DNA from: CAZWDL01 sp964632995
GTDB taxonomy: Bacteria; Bacteroidota; Bacteroidia; Chitinophagales; Saprospiraceae
Direction of reading: 5' to 3'
DNA length: 64,000 nucleotides
NCBI GenBank assembly: GCA_964632995.1
Contig: CAZWDL010000018.1
Span: 1 to 64,000 of the forward strand
The notes beneath the pieces are model-generated. The model did not search any database. It was not told the DNA's origin and worked only from the letters and a program-made list of their open reading frames with translations. The translations under genes were made by a program, and so were the position numbers. Below, in pieces: positions 56,263 to 64,000 of this stretch. Position 1 is the first letter of the stretch; every line of letters begins with the position of its first letter.

Positions 56263-57438
56263 ATGTCAATTCCTCAATACGATGTAGTTGTGATAGGATC
56301 GGGACCGGCCGGCGCTACTACGGCAAGAGTAGCTGCCGAGCGGGGCCTCCGGGTCTTGTTGATCGATAAGCGCCAGGAACTCGGAGCACCTATACAATGC
56401 TCAGGGGCGCTGAGCCGCCACGCGTTGGAAAAAGCCGGTGTCCCCCTGGATGCCGAGTTTATCCACGAAGCCATTTACGGCTTCGGCATCTACAACCAGT
56501 GCGGGGCGCTCAGCCGGATTGACTACCGCGAGATGAAACCCGACGAATACGGCCCGCAGGAAGGTAAGAAACCGCTGGGCTTCGTTGTAGACCGGCGTCG
56601 CTTTGATCGCTACCTGATGACCATGGCCGAACGGGCCGGCGTCGAAGTATGGCTCAAGACAGAAGGCCTGGGCTACGAAACCAATGGCGGGGATGACTGT
56701 GTGGTACATCTGCGCCGCTTTAATCAGGAACAGCGCATCCGCACCCGCGTACTGGTCGGCGCCGACGGCTTGCAGTCTCAGGTGGGACGCTGGGCGGGCA
56801 TGCAAACGCATATAAAGATTACGGAGCTGGCCAGCTGCCTGCAGTTTATCGTCGACCGGGTGGAAACGGAAGGGCTACTCGAGATCATCACCGGCCACCA
56901 ATGGGCGCCCGGCGGTTACGCCTGGGTATTTCCGAAAGGACACGGCTATGCCGAAATCGGGCTGGGCGTCATCTGTACCATGACGGATAGAAATGCACAG
57001 TGGTTCCTCGATCAGTTTATAAAGGACTCTTTTTTCAAAACCCGTTTTAAGGATTCCCGCATCCTGGAAATCCAGGGTGGCGGCGTTCCGCTGGCGGCGC
57101 CCTTGCGCAAGCAGTACGCCGACCACCTCATCCTGGTGGGCGATGCGGCCCGGCACGTCAATCCCATTACCGGCGGCGGTATTCATACCGCCCTGAGCGG
57201 CGGGCTCATCGCCGGCGAGTTCCTGGGTGACCTCGTAGAATCCGGCCGCCCGGCCTCGGAAAACAATTTGAAGGAATACCAGGATCGCTGGCTGGAGGAA
57301 ATGGGCGGGAAGATGTGGAAACTGTACAAAGAAAAGACCTCTATTTTTCGCGAAAGCGATATCGAAGTGCGCGACCGGCGCTTGTACGAAACTATGTCGA
57401 GTTATTTTCACCCCGAGTCCGAATACAAGAAAATTTAG
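56263..57438 (+). CDS. geranylgeranyl reductase-family flavoprotein
   Basis: This 391-residue FAD protein has GSGPAGATTARVAAERGL and LIDKRQELGAPIQCSGALS near the N-terminus. It also has the GGR motif GGYAWVFPKGHGYAEIGLGV and GDAARHVNPITGGGIHTALSGG. The family saturates isoprenoid chains, for example geranylgeranyl to phytyl in plants and cyanobacteria, or archaeal lipid chains. It is followed after five bases by a ferredoxin gene, a likely electron donor, and then by prenylquinol methyltransferase and phytyltransferase-like genes, supporting a role in making a reduced prenyl tail. Substrate is inferred. Confidence 0.87.
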   Translation: MSIPQYDVVVIGSGPAGATTARVAAERGLRVLLIDKRQELGAPIQCSGALSRHALEKAGVPLDAEFIHEAIYGFGIYNQCGALSRIDYREMKPDEYGPQEGKKPLGFVVDRRRFDRYLMTMAERAGVEVWLKTEGLGYETNGGDDCVVHLRRFNQEQRIRTRVLVGADGLQSQVGRWAGMQTHIKITELASCLQFIVDRVETEGLLEIITGHQWAPGGYAWVFPKGHGYAEIGLGVICTMTDRNAQWFLDQFIKDSFFKTRFKDSRILEIQGGGVPLAAPLRKQYADHLILVGDAARHVNPITGGGIHTALSGGLIAGEFLGDLVESGRPASENNLKEYQDRWLEEMGGKMWKLYKEKTSIFRESDIEVRDRRLYETMSSYFHPESEYKKI

Positions 57439-57443
57439 CAATA

Positions 57444-57659
57444 ATGAGTAAAAAGACATCCGTCCTGTTCAGTATCGGTTGGAATGCCTGTATTAATTGT
57501 GGCGCCTGCGTAGCTATCTGCCCACAGGAAGCTGGCTTTGTCAGTCCTTTCGATACCATCGCCGTCGACCGCCCCTGCGATATCGCTTGTATGCTCTGTG
57601 AGGATATCTGCCCGGTGACGACGATCACCCATACTGACGTGAAGCATGCCGCAACATGA
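57444..57659 (+). CDS. small 2[4Fe-4S] ferredoxin
   Basis: The 71-residue product has two four-cysteine clusters: ACINCGACVAICPQ (CxxCxxCxxxC) and PCDIACMLCEDICPVTT (with the CxxxCxxCxxxC spacing). Each would bind one [4Fe-4S] centre. It begins five bases after the GGR-family gene, implying co-translation, and is the probable reductant carrier for that flavoprotein, as with archaeal GGRs. It lies in the same direction as the following methyltransferase genes. Confidence 0.87.
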   Translation: MSKKTSVLFSIGWNACINCGACVAICPQEAGFVSPFDTIAVDRPCDIACMLCEDICPVTTITHTDVKHAAT

Positions 57660-57762
57660 AATAAGAACCCAATTACTTTGAACATCAGATGCCGGATATC
57701 AGATGGTGCACAGTTGAGTTTTTACAGTCTGATATCTGATATCTGACGTCTAACCCTTGCCT

Positions 57763-58662
57763 ATGCGATTTATCCAACACAAAAAAGAAGCCTACTGGTT
57801 TTACCGCTTTTTGTCCATGTTTTATGACAAATACGTCAACCCCCTATTCTGGACGGAACAGATGCGTGACGCATCGCTGGAACTGGCGGAGCTGGATGAG
57901 CCCGGACTATCGGTCATCGACGTAGGCTCCGGAACGGGCTTTACCACAGAGGGTATCGTGCAGCAGGTACCGGCAGAGCAGGTGACCTGCGTTGACCAAA
58001 GTCCGCATCAGATGGCGAAAGCCAAGAGCAAACCTGCGCTGCGGCATTGCACCTTTCAACTCGGCGACGCCGAAAATATCCCCTTTGAAACCGACCGCTT
58101 CGACCGCTACGTGTCGGCAGGCAGTATCGAGTACTGGCCGGCTCCGCAGCGGGGCATCACCGAGGCTTACCGCGTCGTCAAACCCGGCGGAGTGGCACTG
58201 CTCATCGGTCCGCTGGAACCACAGGAAGATCTGGCGCGATTCCTGGCCAATACCTGGATGTTATTCCCGAAAGAAAGGGAGTACCTGGAGTGGTTTGAAC
58301 GCGCAGGCTTTACCGAAATCCGCATCCGCCACGTCAGCCCTCCCTGGGTAAGGGATAAAAAGGGCTACGGCATCGCCATTTCAGGGGTCAAACCGGAGCC
58401 CGGCAAGTCGCCCATTGATACCGGGACAAAGGAAGAAGAAACAAAGGGAGGCATACTCCGTTACCTGCTCCTCATCGGCCGTTTGCTTATCGGCGCCGTT
58501 GCAGGTTTCTTTTTTATCCCCATCGCCATGCTGGGCTACTTGCGCAGCGCTTTCGATGAGGATATTCCCCCGGAACAACGCCCTCGCCTGAATGCGGATC
58601 AAATCATTCTGATCATGGTGATCCTGGCGTTGATTATACTCCTGCTTTCTTATCTTCTTTAA
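57763..58662 (+). CDS. VTE3-type MPBQ/MSBQ methyltransferase-like protein
   Basis: This 299-residue SAM methyltransferase closely resembles plant VTE3, from memory of that sequence. Shared words are HKKEAYWFYRFLSMFYDKYV, DVGSGTGFTTEGIV, DQSPHQMAKAKSK, DRYVSAGSIEYWPAPQRGI, EAYRVVKPGG and WMLFPKEREYLEWF. A C-terminal membrane region (about residues 225-299) also parallels VTE3. VTE3 methylates 2-methyl-6-phytyl- and 2-methyl-6-solanesyl-benzoquinol in tocopherol and plastoquinone synthesis. ATG at 57763 is chosen; a TTG at 57757 is possible. Its product-level function here is inferred. Confidence 0.88.
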   Translation: MRFIQHKKEAYWFYRFLSMFYDKYVNPLFWTEQMRDASLELAELDEPGLSVIDVGSGTGFTTEGIVQQVPAEQVTCVDQSPHQMAKAKSKPALRHCTFQLGDAENIPFETDRFDRYVSAGSIEYWPAPQRGITEAYRVVKPGGVALLIGPLEPQEDLARFLANTWMLFPKEREYLEWFERAGFTEIRIRHVSPPWVRDKKGYGIAISGVKPEPGKSPIDTGTKEEETKGGILRYLLLIGRLLIGAVAGFFFIPIAMLGYLRSAFDEDIPPEQRPRLNADQIILIMVILALIILLLSYLL

Positions 58663-58819
58663 GCAGGGTTCATTTTTTCATGGCTTTACGGTTTCGTTGC
58701 CAGCCAGCCGTGGAAAATCTTGTCTATCCGGAAGTTTGTACTTTAACGGGTGTTAACAGCACAGCCGTGAGCCCACGCAATACTGCAACACTGAGCCCAA
58801 AAGCATAAAAAGTGTAACC

Positions 58820-59659
58820 ATGAAATCCCTCAACGATCGCATACAGGACTTCTACGACGCCTCGACCCAGCTCTGGCTCGATACCTGGGGGGAGCACATG
58901 CATCACGGGTATTACGGGGAAGAAGGGCGCGAAAAGAAAGACCACCGGCAGGCGCAGGTCGACCTGTTGATGGCGTTGCTGAAATGGGGGGGCGTGGAGC
59001 AAGCCAACCGGATTTTGGATGCCGGCTGTGGGGTAGGGGGAAGCGCCCGGCTGTTGGCAAGCCTTTATGATGCCAGGGTTTTGGGCGTGACCCTCAGCCC
59101 GGTACAGGCGGAGCGCGCCCGGCAGTACAACCGGGAGGCTGGCCTGGAAGAACAGGTCCGTATTGAAGCCAGGGATATGATGGCCCTGCGTTTTGAGGAG
59201 GGGCCTTTTGATCTCATCTGGTCCATGGAAAGCGCGGAACACATCGAAGATAAAAAAAGATTACTGGAACTGTTCTACGAACTGCTGGAACCAGGAGGGC
59301 GGTTTCTCATGGCTACCTGGTGTCACCGCGATACGCCGCCGCGGCTTAGTGAAGGAGAGGTACACCTGCTGGATAAACTGTACCGCCTGTATCACCTGCC
59401 CCCTATGATCTCTATCGCCCGGTTTGAAACGCTCGCCCGGCAGGCCGGGTTTGAGCAAGTAAAAGTGAACGACTGGAGTGATGCCGTCGCGCCTTTCTGG
59501 CAGGCGGTTATTCGCTCCGCATTTAGCTGGGCAGGGCTGAGCGGGTTGTTGAAGGCGGACTGGTCCACACTCAAAGGCGCCTGGGCAATGCGTTATATGA
59601 CACAGGGATACCGGCAGGGAACCATTAAATTCGGGGTTATTCAAGGTCAAAAACCATGA
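58820..59659 (+). CDS. gamma-tocopherol methyltransferase-like protein (VTE4/SMT type)
   Basis: The 279-residue SAM methyltransferase has the VTE4-type hallmarks FYDASTQLWLDTWGEHMHHGYY, split over residues 11-32, and RILDAGCGVGGSARLL. It also has GVTLSPVQAERARQYN and MESAEHIEDKKRLLELFYELL. In plants this group methylates gamma-tocopherol; in cyanobacteria a relative also methylates MPBQ. Which step it takes here cannot be told from sequence. It ends overlapping the phytyltransferase start by four bases (ATGA), so the two are coupled. Confidence 0.87.
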   Translation: MKSLNDRIQDFYDASTQLWLDTWGEHMHHGYYGEEGREKKDHRQAQVDLLMALLKWGGVEQANRILDAGCGVGGSARLLASLYDARVLGVTLSPVQAERARQYNREAGLEEQVRIEARDMMALRFEEGPFDLIWSMESAEHIEDKKRLLELFYELLEPGGRFLMATWCHRDTPPRLSEGEVHLLDKLYRLYHLPPMISIARFETLARQAGFEQVKVNDWSDAVAPFWQAVIRSAFSWAGLSGLLKADWSTLKGAWAMRYMTQGYRQGTIKFGVIQGQKP

Positions 59660-60552
59660 ACTTAATTAAAAACTTTATTCGCTTCTCTCGTTTGCATACC
59701 GTCATCGGCACTACGTTGAGCATTTCTGCTTTATACTTGCTGGCACTCTCTTTTTCCGACTACACGGAATGGTATTTCGGCACCTACCTGCTCTCACTGC
59801 TTAGTTGTCTGGGCGCCAATATCTACATTGTGGGGCTCAATCAGATCACCGATGTGGAGATCGACCGGATTAACAAGCCTTACCTTCCGCTGGCCTCCGG
59901 CGCTTATTCCATGCAAACGGGTTATATACTCATTTTTGCGGCAGTGGCTATCTCACTGATGATCGCTTTTTCCCTAGGGCGCTATTTGCTGTGGACGGTC
60001 CTGCTTAGCCTGGCGCTGGGCACCGCCTACTCCCTGCCGCCGCTACGGCTGAAACGCTTTCATTTCTGGGCGGCCTTCTGTATCATCGCCGTGCGAGGGC
60101 TGATTGTCAACTTGCTGTTGTTTTTACATTTTCACTCAACGATCAATGACGTATCCGGAATTCCAACGGTCATCTGGCTGCTCACTGCTACCATCTTTAT
60201 CTACAGCATCGTGATCGCCTGGTTCAAGGATATCCCCGATGTAGAAGGGGACCGTCGCTATGAGATCAACACCCTGAGCATACGCATGGGGGCCGGGCGG
60301 GTATTCCTGGCCGGCAATCTGATTCTTTCCCTGACACTTCTGCTCCTGATCATTCTGCCGCTGCAGCTAGATATCGGTGTCAATGCCAAAGTGCTGACCA
60401 TTGCCCACTTCCTCCTCCTGGGCCTGTTGTGGGCCGCCATCCGGCAGGTCGATCTGCGCCGCAAATCGTCCATTACTTTCTTTTACCAGTTCATTTGGGT
60501 ATTATTTTTTTTGGAGTACATCAGTTTTGCCTTAGCCGGATTGTCGAGTTAA
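59656..60552 (+). CDS. homogentisate phytyltransferase-like UbiA prenyltransferase (VTE2 type)
   Basis: This 298-residue membrane protein has eight or nine transmembrane segments. The UbiA aspartate motifs read as in homogentisate prenyltransferases: IVGLNQITDVEIDRINKPYL and AWFKDIPDVEGDRRYEIN. TAYSLPPLRLKRFHFWA and RGLIVNLLLFLHFH also match that subgroup from memory. It would couple homogentisate to phytyl or geranylgeranyl diphosphate with decarboxylation. Translational coupling to the VTE4-like gene and the upstream GGR strengthen the call. A UbiA member with another aromatic substrate is the alternative. Confidence 0.88.
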   Translation: MNLIKNFIRFSRLHTVIGTTLSISALYLLALSFSDYTEWYFGTYLLSLLSCLGANIYIVGLNQITDVEIDRINKPYLPLASGAYSMQTGYILIFAAVAISLMIAFSLGRYLLWTVLLSLALGTAYSLPPLRLKRFHFWAAFCIIAVRGLIVNLLLFLHFHSTINDVSGIPTVIWLLTATIFIYSIVIAWFKDIPDVEGDRRYEINTLSIRMGAGRVFLAGNLILSLTLLLLIILPLQLDIGVNAKVLTIAHFLLLGLLWAAIRQVDLRRKSSITFFYQFIWVLFFLEYISFALAGLSS

Positions 60553-60555
60553 AGT

Positions 60556-60634
60556 GTTTGAGTGTTTGAGTTCCTGAGGGTCTGGGTTACCGAGCAATCG
60601 GTAGGTTGGAAACCCAAGAACACAAACACTCAAC
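60556..60634. terminator. imperfect hairpin behind the prenylquinone cluster
   Basis: GTTTGAGTGTTTGAGTTC (60556-60573) pairs imperfectly with GAACACAAACACTCAAC (60618-60634), and the inner ACCGA (60589-60593) with TCGGT (60598-60602). It lies at the end of the five-gene cluster and may terminate it. The rest of the gap to 60774 holds nothing recognisable. Confidence 0.45.
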
Positions 60635-60774
60635 CCGGATTATTCATGGGATTGTAATAGCTTAAGTCATGAATAATACGGGTTAAGAAAAAAGAATGCA
60701 GCGAGTAGGCTGCGAAAAACGAGTATGCAAACGAAATGCCAATTCGATTGGGAAAAGGAAACAGGGAAGGTTGA

Positions 60775-61086
60775 AGAATAAGGCAGGTTCCCGCGGTAAG
60801 TCTTCTGAACATTTATGACGAATTCGCTTACATTATCAACCAACTGGCTGTTCTGAAAGCCATGCTGGGCGACTTAAAGCGAGTGAAAAGAATAGTGAAG
60901 GTCTTAGGTATGGTCAATTCAGATCCAAACTTCACCGATCAGCCAAAAGTAATTAATGGGTTTTCTGATTTGATGGTCGAGGTTTTTGGTGAAAGGGGTA
61001 AGCACGCACGCGCAGCTGTTGGGATGGCTTCATTACCCAGAGGGCAGGCCGTTGAAATCGAATTGGTTGTAGAAATTTATGAGTAG
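60775..61086 (+). pseudogene. RidA-family relic, 5'-truncated
   Basis: The open frame from 60775 ends with the C-terminal half of a RidA/YjgF protein: NQLAVLKAMLGDLKRVKRI, VLGMVNSDPNFTDQPKVING, RAAVGMASLPRGQAVEIELV. The N-terminal half of the trimeric enzyme fold (about 60 residues) is missing; the first 17 codons are unrelated. RidA deaminates reactive enamines. An ATG at 60862 could yield a 74-residue fragment. The following 61087-61334 shows no gene. Confidence 0.8.
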
Positions 61087-61334
61087 CGTAAGTATTCATA
61101 AGGTTATTGCTTGTGCATTCTCATATTGCATTAGATAAAATCAACAATAAGTGTTTCCGGTGCACAAGGAAAATCTCAAAAATATGCCTCTCATAAGTTT
61201 CCGAAACTGTCTTGGGAAGTTCAAAAACTGGAAGATTATCTGATCCTGAACTCAGCGTAGGTTCGTTCTAATATATCCAAGTTGTCCGGTTAAATGCGGG
61301 CTATTACACGCAATGATTTAAATGACTTCCTCTT

Positions 61335-61547
61335 TCACTCCGGATCGCTGGTCATAAAGAACCCCAGAAACACAATCAGCGAAATCACCGCGTACAGCGC
61401 CACGGCCCGGTCAAGGAGGTGAAAAGCCTCCTGCGTGCCGGTTTGCCAGTACCGGGTGCCGATGTAGAGGACAGCGATGAGTATGGTGACGGACCATATC
61501 CGGACTGGCCGGGGCAGTTCCCGGAAGAAGTCTTTCAGCTTTTGCAT
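61335..61547 (-). CDS. small hypothetical membrane protein
   Basis: The 70-residue product begins MQKLKDFFRELPRPVRIW and has two membrane segments (IWSVTILIAVLYIGTRYW and AVALYAVISLIVFLGFF). ATG at 61547 is chosen over 61589. It follows htrA on the same strand after 249 bases, including a terminator, and may have its own promoter. Function unknown. Confidence 0.6.
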   Translation of the reverse strand: MQKLKDFFRELPRPVRIWSVTILIAVLYIGTRYWQTGTQEAFHLLDRAVALYAVISLIVFLGFFMTSDPE

Positions 61548-61696
61548 AGTTGGCGACTTTTGCATGTTGGCTCTTTGTATCAAGAGCACAAAATAGGTAA
61601 AAGTGTAACAATGGCAGGAAAGTTTGCAGGGAAGGTGTTCGGAATGGAGGGAAAGCCCTTTTTGGAGTGATGGTCCTTCCGCGATAAAAGGAGAAA

Positions 61697-61728
61697 GGAG
61701 CCATCCCGGACAGTACCGGAATGACTCC
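61697..61728 (-). terminator. terminator of htrA
   Basis: On the minus strand, GGAGTCATTCCGG, a six-base loop and CCGGGATGGCTCC form a stem with G-U pairs, followed by TTTCTCCTTTT. It lies 69 bases beyond the htrA stop. Confidence 0.7.
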
Positions 61729-61796
61729 TTCGCTCTATTAATTTTGGATATATATTAGCCGAAGCCGCCGTTTAGAACGGCCTCTGATTGAAGCTT

Positions 61797-63290
61797 TCAC
61801 TGATCCATGCCGAAAGCGTAGTACTGCATACCGGGTTCACCGGGATACCTTCCTTCGAGCAGGACGCCGCCTTGGCGGCCTTCGAGCGCTTCGTTAAATT
61901 CTTCCACATTGCGGACGAGCTGGTCGTTCACCTTGGTGATGATGAAACCTTCGCGCATCTGCGTGGTGCGGCGGAGCTTCCCTGGGTAGAGGCGTTCGAC
62001 GACCACACCGCCGGGAATGTCCAGTTCGGTTGCCGTTTCTTCATCCAGCGTTCTGAACTCGGCGCCGAGCGTGCGCGACAGTTCGCGGTTGGCGTCAGCC
62101 ATCAGTTCGGGCTGTCCTTCGCGGCTGTTGAGCTCCACATTGAAAACGCGCTCCTTGCCGTTGCGGTCGACGGTAACCTTCACCTCATCACCAGGACGGT
62201 GGCGGGCAATCAGCTCCTGCAGTTCGGAAGAGTTGGTTACCTCCATGCCATCGACGGCGATAATGACGTCACCTGCTTTGATGCCGGCCTCAGCAGCAGC
62301 GCTGTTCGGCATCAGGCTGTCGACGTAGGCGCCGGTGGTAAGCTCCAGATTTTTCTCACTGGCCAGATTGCCGTCTACCGGGCGGATCATTACGCCGAGC
62401 ACGCCGCGCTGAACGGCGCCGTATTCCATGAGATCTTCCACTACCTTCTGAACGATGTTGGCCGGAACGGCGAAGCCATAACCGGAATAAGAGCCGGTGG
62501 GGCTGGCAATAGCTGTATTGATGCCCACTATGCCGCCTTCCAGGTTAACCAGGGCGCCGCCGCTGTTGCCGGGGTTGATGGCCGCGTCGGTCTGGATAAA
62601 GCTCTCTACCGCATACTGCTCACGCAGGATATTGATGCTGCGGGCCTTGGCGCTGACGATCCCGGCGGTTACCGTGCTGTTCAGGCTGAAGGGGGTACCC
62701 ACTGCCAGTACCCACTGCCCGATGCGCACCTCGTCGGAATTAACAAAAGGCAGGGAAGGCAAGTCGTTTTCCTTAATGCGAATCAAAGCCAGGTCGGTAC
62801 TCGGATCCGTGCCGATGACATCTGCTTTGTAGGTGCGGTTGTCGGAAAGGGTGACCTCTACGTCGTCGGCATCGGCGATCACGTGGTTGTTCGTAACAAT
62901 GTAACCATCGGCGTTGATAATCACACCGGAACCGGTGCCCACGCGAGGCTGTGGCGTACCTTGCCGCTGCGGCAACTGATCACCGAAGAAATCGCGAAAC
63001 AGGTCGGGGATACGGGCTTGTGGTCCCTGATTCCGGGTCGGATTGGTTTGGGTCGACTTGATGTGTACGACAGCCGGAACCACGCGCTCTGCAGTTTCGG
63101 TGAAGCTGGGCAGACCAGCAACATTTGGCATGTTTTCCGTATAGTTGGTCTGCTTAGCCGGCGTTGCAGAGACGTGTTCTACCTGTATCTTACCGGTGTT
63201 GATGGCCCCTGTCCACTGTAAGGATAGCACCGTGAGCACGCTACTCATCACGGCGACAATCGCAGCTAAAAGAATAATTTTCCTTGACAT
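61797..63290 (-). CDS. degP: HtrA/Deg-family serine protease
   Basis: This 497-residue protein has an N-terminal hydrophobic anchor or signal (ILLAAIVAVMSSVLTVLSL) and the trypsin-like triad: His in VTNNHVIADADDV, Asp in DPSTDLALIRI and Ser in NPGNSGGALVN. Two PDZ domains follow (about residues 290-380 and 400-495: GVLGVMIRPVD and GFIITKVNDQLVRNVEEF). It degrades or refolds damaged envelope proteins in the periplasm. The gene is monocistronic, with a terminator behind it and a 588-base upstream gap. Confidence 0.94.
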   Translation of the reverse strand: MSRKIILLAAIVAVMSSVLTVLSLQWTGAINTGKIQVEHVSATPAKQTNYTENMPNVAGLPSFTETAERVVPAVVHIKSTQTNPTRNQGPQARIPDLFRDFFGDQLPQRQGTPQPRVGTGSGVIINADGYIVTNNHVIADADDVEVTLSDNRTYKADVIGTDPSTDLALIRIKENDLPSLPFVNSDEVRIGQWVLAVGTPFSLNSTVTAGIVSAKARSINILREQYAVESFIQTDAAINPGNSGGALVNLEGGIVGINTAIASPTGSYSGYGFAVPANIVQKVVEDLMEYGAVQRGVLGVMIRPVDGNLASEKNLELTTGAYVDSLMPNSAAAEAGIKAGDVIIAVDGMEVTNSSELQELIARHRPGDEVKVTVDRNGKERVFNVELNSREGQPELMADANRELSRTLGAEFRTLDEETATELDIPGGVVVERLYPGKLRRTTQMREGFIITKVNDQLVRNVEEFNEALEGRQGGVLLEGRYPGEPGMQYYAFGMDQ

Positions 63291-63878
63291 ATTGAATGAC
63301 TTTTTATTAGTGATGCTTTTACACGATCAAAAGACAACGGCAACCCTCTCCAGGTTTGTTGCCGTCTTGTTAAAGATCCTTTAATGTTTTCTTTCGAAAA
63401 TCTTTTTCGCCGTAATGCATCGTTAGGTTGATCGACGAAAATTTAGAATTTGATGTATGCTCTACGCAAATAGGTTTTAATTCTCAAACCATTACGACGT
63501 CAGTATAAAATCATGTAGTATTTTCAAAAAAATGGCAAGAACTATTCCAAGGGATTTAATCTTGTCGGATCAAAAAGACGTCAGAAACCAGATAGCAGAC
63601 GCCAGACCTTCCCAAAGAGGAGTATCCGGTCGTCAAAACTTCGTTCCTTGCAAAAGCTTTGAAATAATGTCAATCTGTTACCTGCATTTTAAGACAGGCT
63701 TAACCTATTTTAAAATTTGTTAAAGGGAGCACAGACCTGCCAGATTTTTTTGTCGATCTTCTCCGCATCCTTAATACGTACGATTTCTGAAATCTGGCAA
63801 GTCTGGGTTTCTGGTGCTGGGATACTGATGAAAAATGACTAAATTCCCAGCGTTTACCTATGATCACAAAAGACATCC
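63291..63878. other. divergent intergenic region
   Basis: These 588 bases lie between the divergent htrA and moeA genes. They include A+T-rich sequence likely to hold htrA promoters and the inverted repeat at 63732-63805. The plus-strand frame at 63532-63723 has no family features and is not accepted. Confidence 0.4.
63732..63805. repeat. 16-bp inverted repeat
   Basis: CAGACCTGCCAGATTT (63732-63747) and AAATCTGGCAAGTCTG (63790-63805) pair with one mismatch around a 42-base loop. The CTGCCAGATTT/AAATCTGGCA word resembles short palindromes scattered through Bacteroidota genomes. It lies 74 bases before the moeA start. Confidence 0.6.
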
Positions 63879-64000
63879 ATGATCAGTGTTGCGGAAGCCA
63901 CGGAAATCATTTTGGATAATACGAAGGACTACGGCGTCGAGTCACTACCTCTGCGACAGACCAACGGCCGGGTTTTGCGGGAGCCGCTGCTGGCTGATCG
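63879..64000 (+). CDS. moeA: molybdopterin molybdotransferase MoeA, 5' part
   Basis: The first 40 codons (MISVAEATEIILDNTKDYG, then ESLPLRQTNGRVLREPLLAD) match the N-terminus of MoeA, which inserts molybdate into adenylylated molybdopterin. The gene runs off the window. ATG at 63879 is the only in-frame start with family resemblance. Confidence 0.82.
   Translation, partial: MISVAEATEIILDNTKDYGVESLPLRQTNGRVLREPLLAD

Noticed and set aside
61788..63221. 477-codon plus-strand frame opposite htrA
   Set aside because: It is an antisense artefact of htrA codon bias, with no recognisable domain.
63532..63723. 63-codon frame upstream of moeA
   Set aside because: There is no family resemblance, and it lies in a region of low coding character.

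Overview
The window looks like a chromosomal segment of a non-phototrophic Bacteroidota, most likely class Saprospiria (Lewinella/Phaeodactylibacter-like). Pointers are a type IX secretion sorting domain behind FG-GAP repeats, DUF3276 and DUF2267 proteins, a Bacteroidota-type RHS core fragment, TlpA with a DUF4369-like N-terminus, few Shine-Dalgarno sequences and a moderate G+C of about half. Assignment is by recognition of protein families, not by a search. No rRNA, tRNA or CRISPR array was seen.

Left end (1-5 kb) is accessory DNA: gene relics, a RelE/ParE-like toxin-antitoxin pair, a long palindrome, an RHS core/toxin-tip fragment with a candidate membrane immunity protein, and an XRE-ImmA regulator whose HExxH motif reads HELGR, behind a probable operator. 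A hypothetical gene (5079-5837) sits between two copies of a repeat with similar ends. From 6 to 22 kb come ettA, a DUF4143 ATPase with duplicated 26-bp upstream repeats, a thioredoxin-like protein, a T9SS-exported FG-GAP protein, a VanY-type peptidase, a HepT/MntA toxin-antitoxin pair, a frameshifted zinc alcohol dehydrogenase, kdsD, recQ and aroQ. From 22 to 31 kb there are two CheR-like paralogues (one with an in-frame stop), a retropepsin-like protein, a 169-bp element with perfect 16-bp terminal inverted repeats, rnpA and radC.

From 31 to 44 kb lie an MsbA-like ABC exporter, galE, cysQ, an O-antigen ligase-like protein with a family 2 glycosyltransferase (envelope polysaccharide), methylmalonyl-CoA epimerase, a TauE/SafE permease, an O-methyltransferase, a BamA/TamA-like outer membrane protein and hemW. 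From 44 to 56 kb lie methylmalonyl-CoA mutase (pairing with the epimerase for propionyl/succinyl-CoA interconversion), an M16 peptidase, a TlpA-like oxidoreductase, a membrane glycosyltransferase, a DUF1080 protein, a cyclase-TolB-TPR protein and an SGNH hydrolase.

The most striking region is 56.2-60.6 kb: five same-strand genes encoding a geranylgeranyl-reductase-family flavoprotein, a small 2[4Fe-4S] ferredoxin, a plant VTE3-type MPBQ/MSBQ methyltransferase, a gamma-tocopherol-methyltransferase-like (VTE4) protein and a homogentisate phytyltransferase-like (VTE2) UbiA enzyme. Together they resemble the prenylation, chain-reduction and methylation steps of tocopherol/plastoquinol synthesis, normally associated with oxygenic phototrophs. 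No hydroxyphenylpyruvate dioxygenase or tocopherol cyclase is visible here. The right end holds a truncated RidA relic, an HtrA/Deg protease and the start of moeA.
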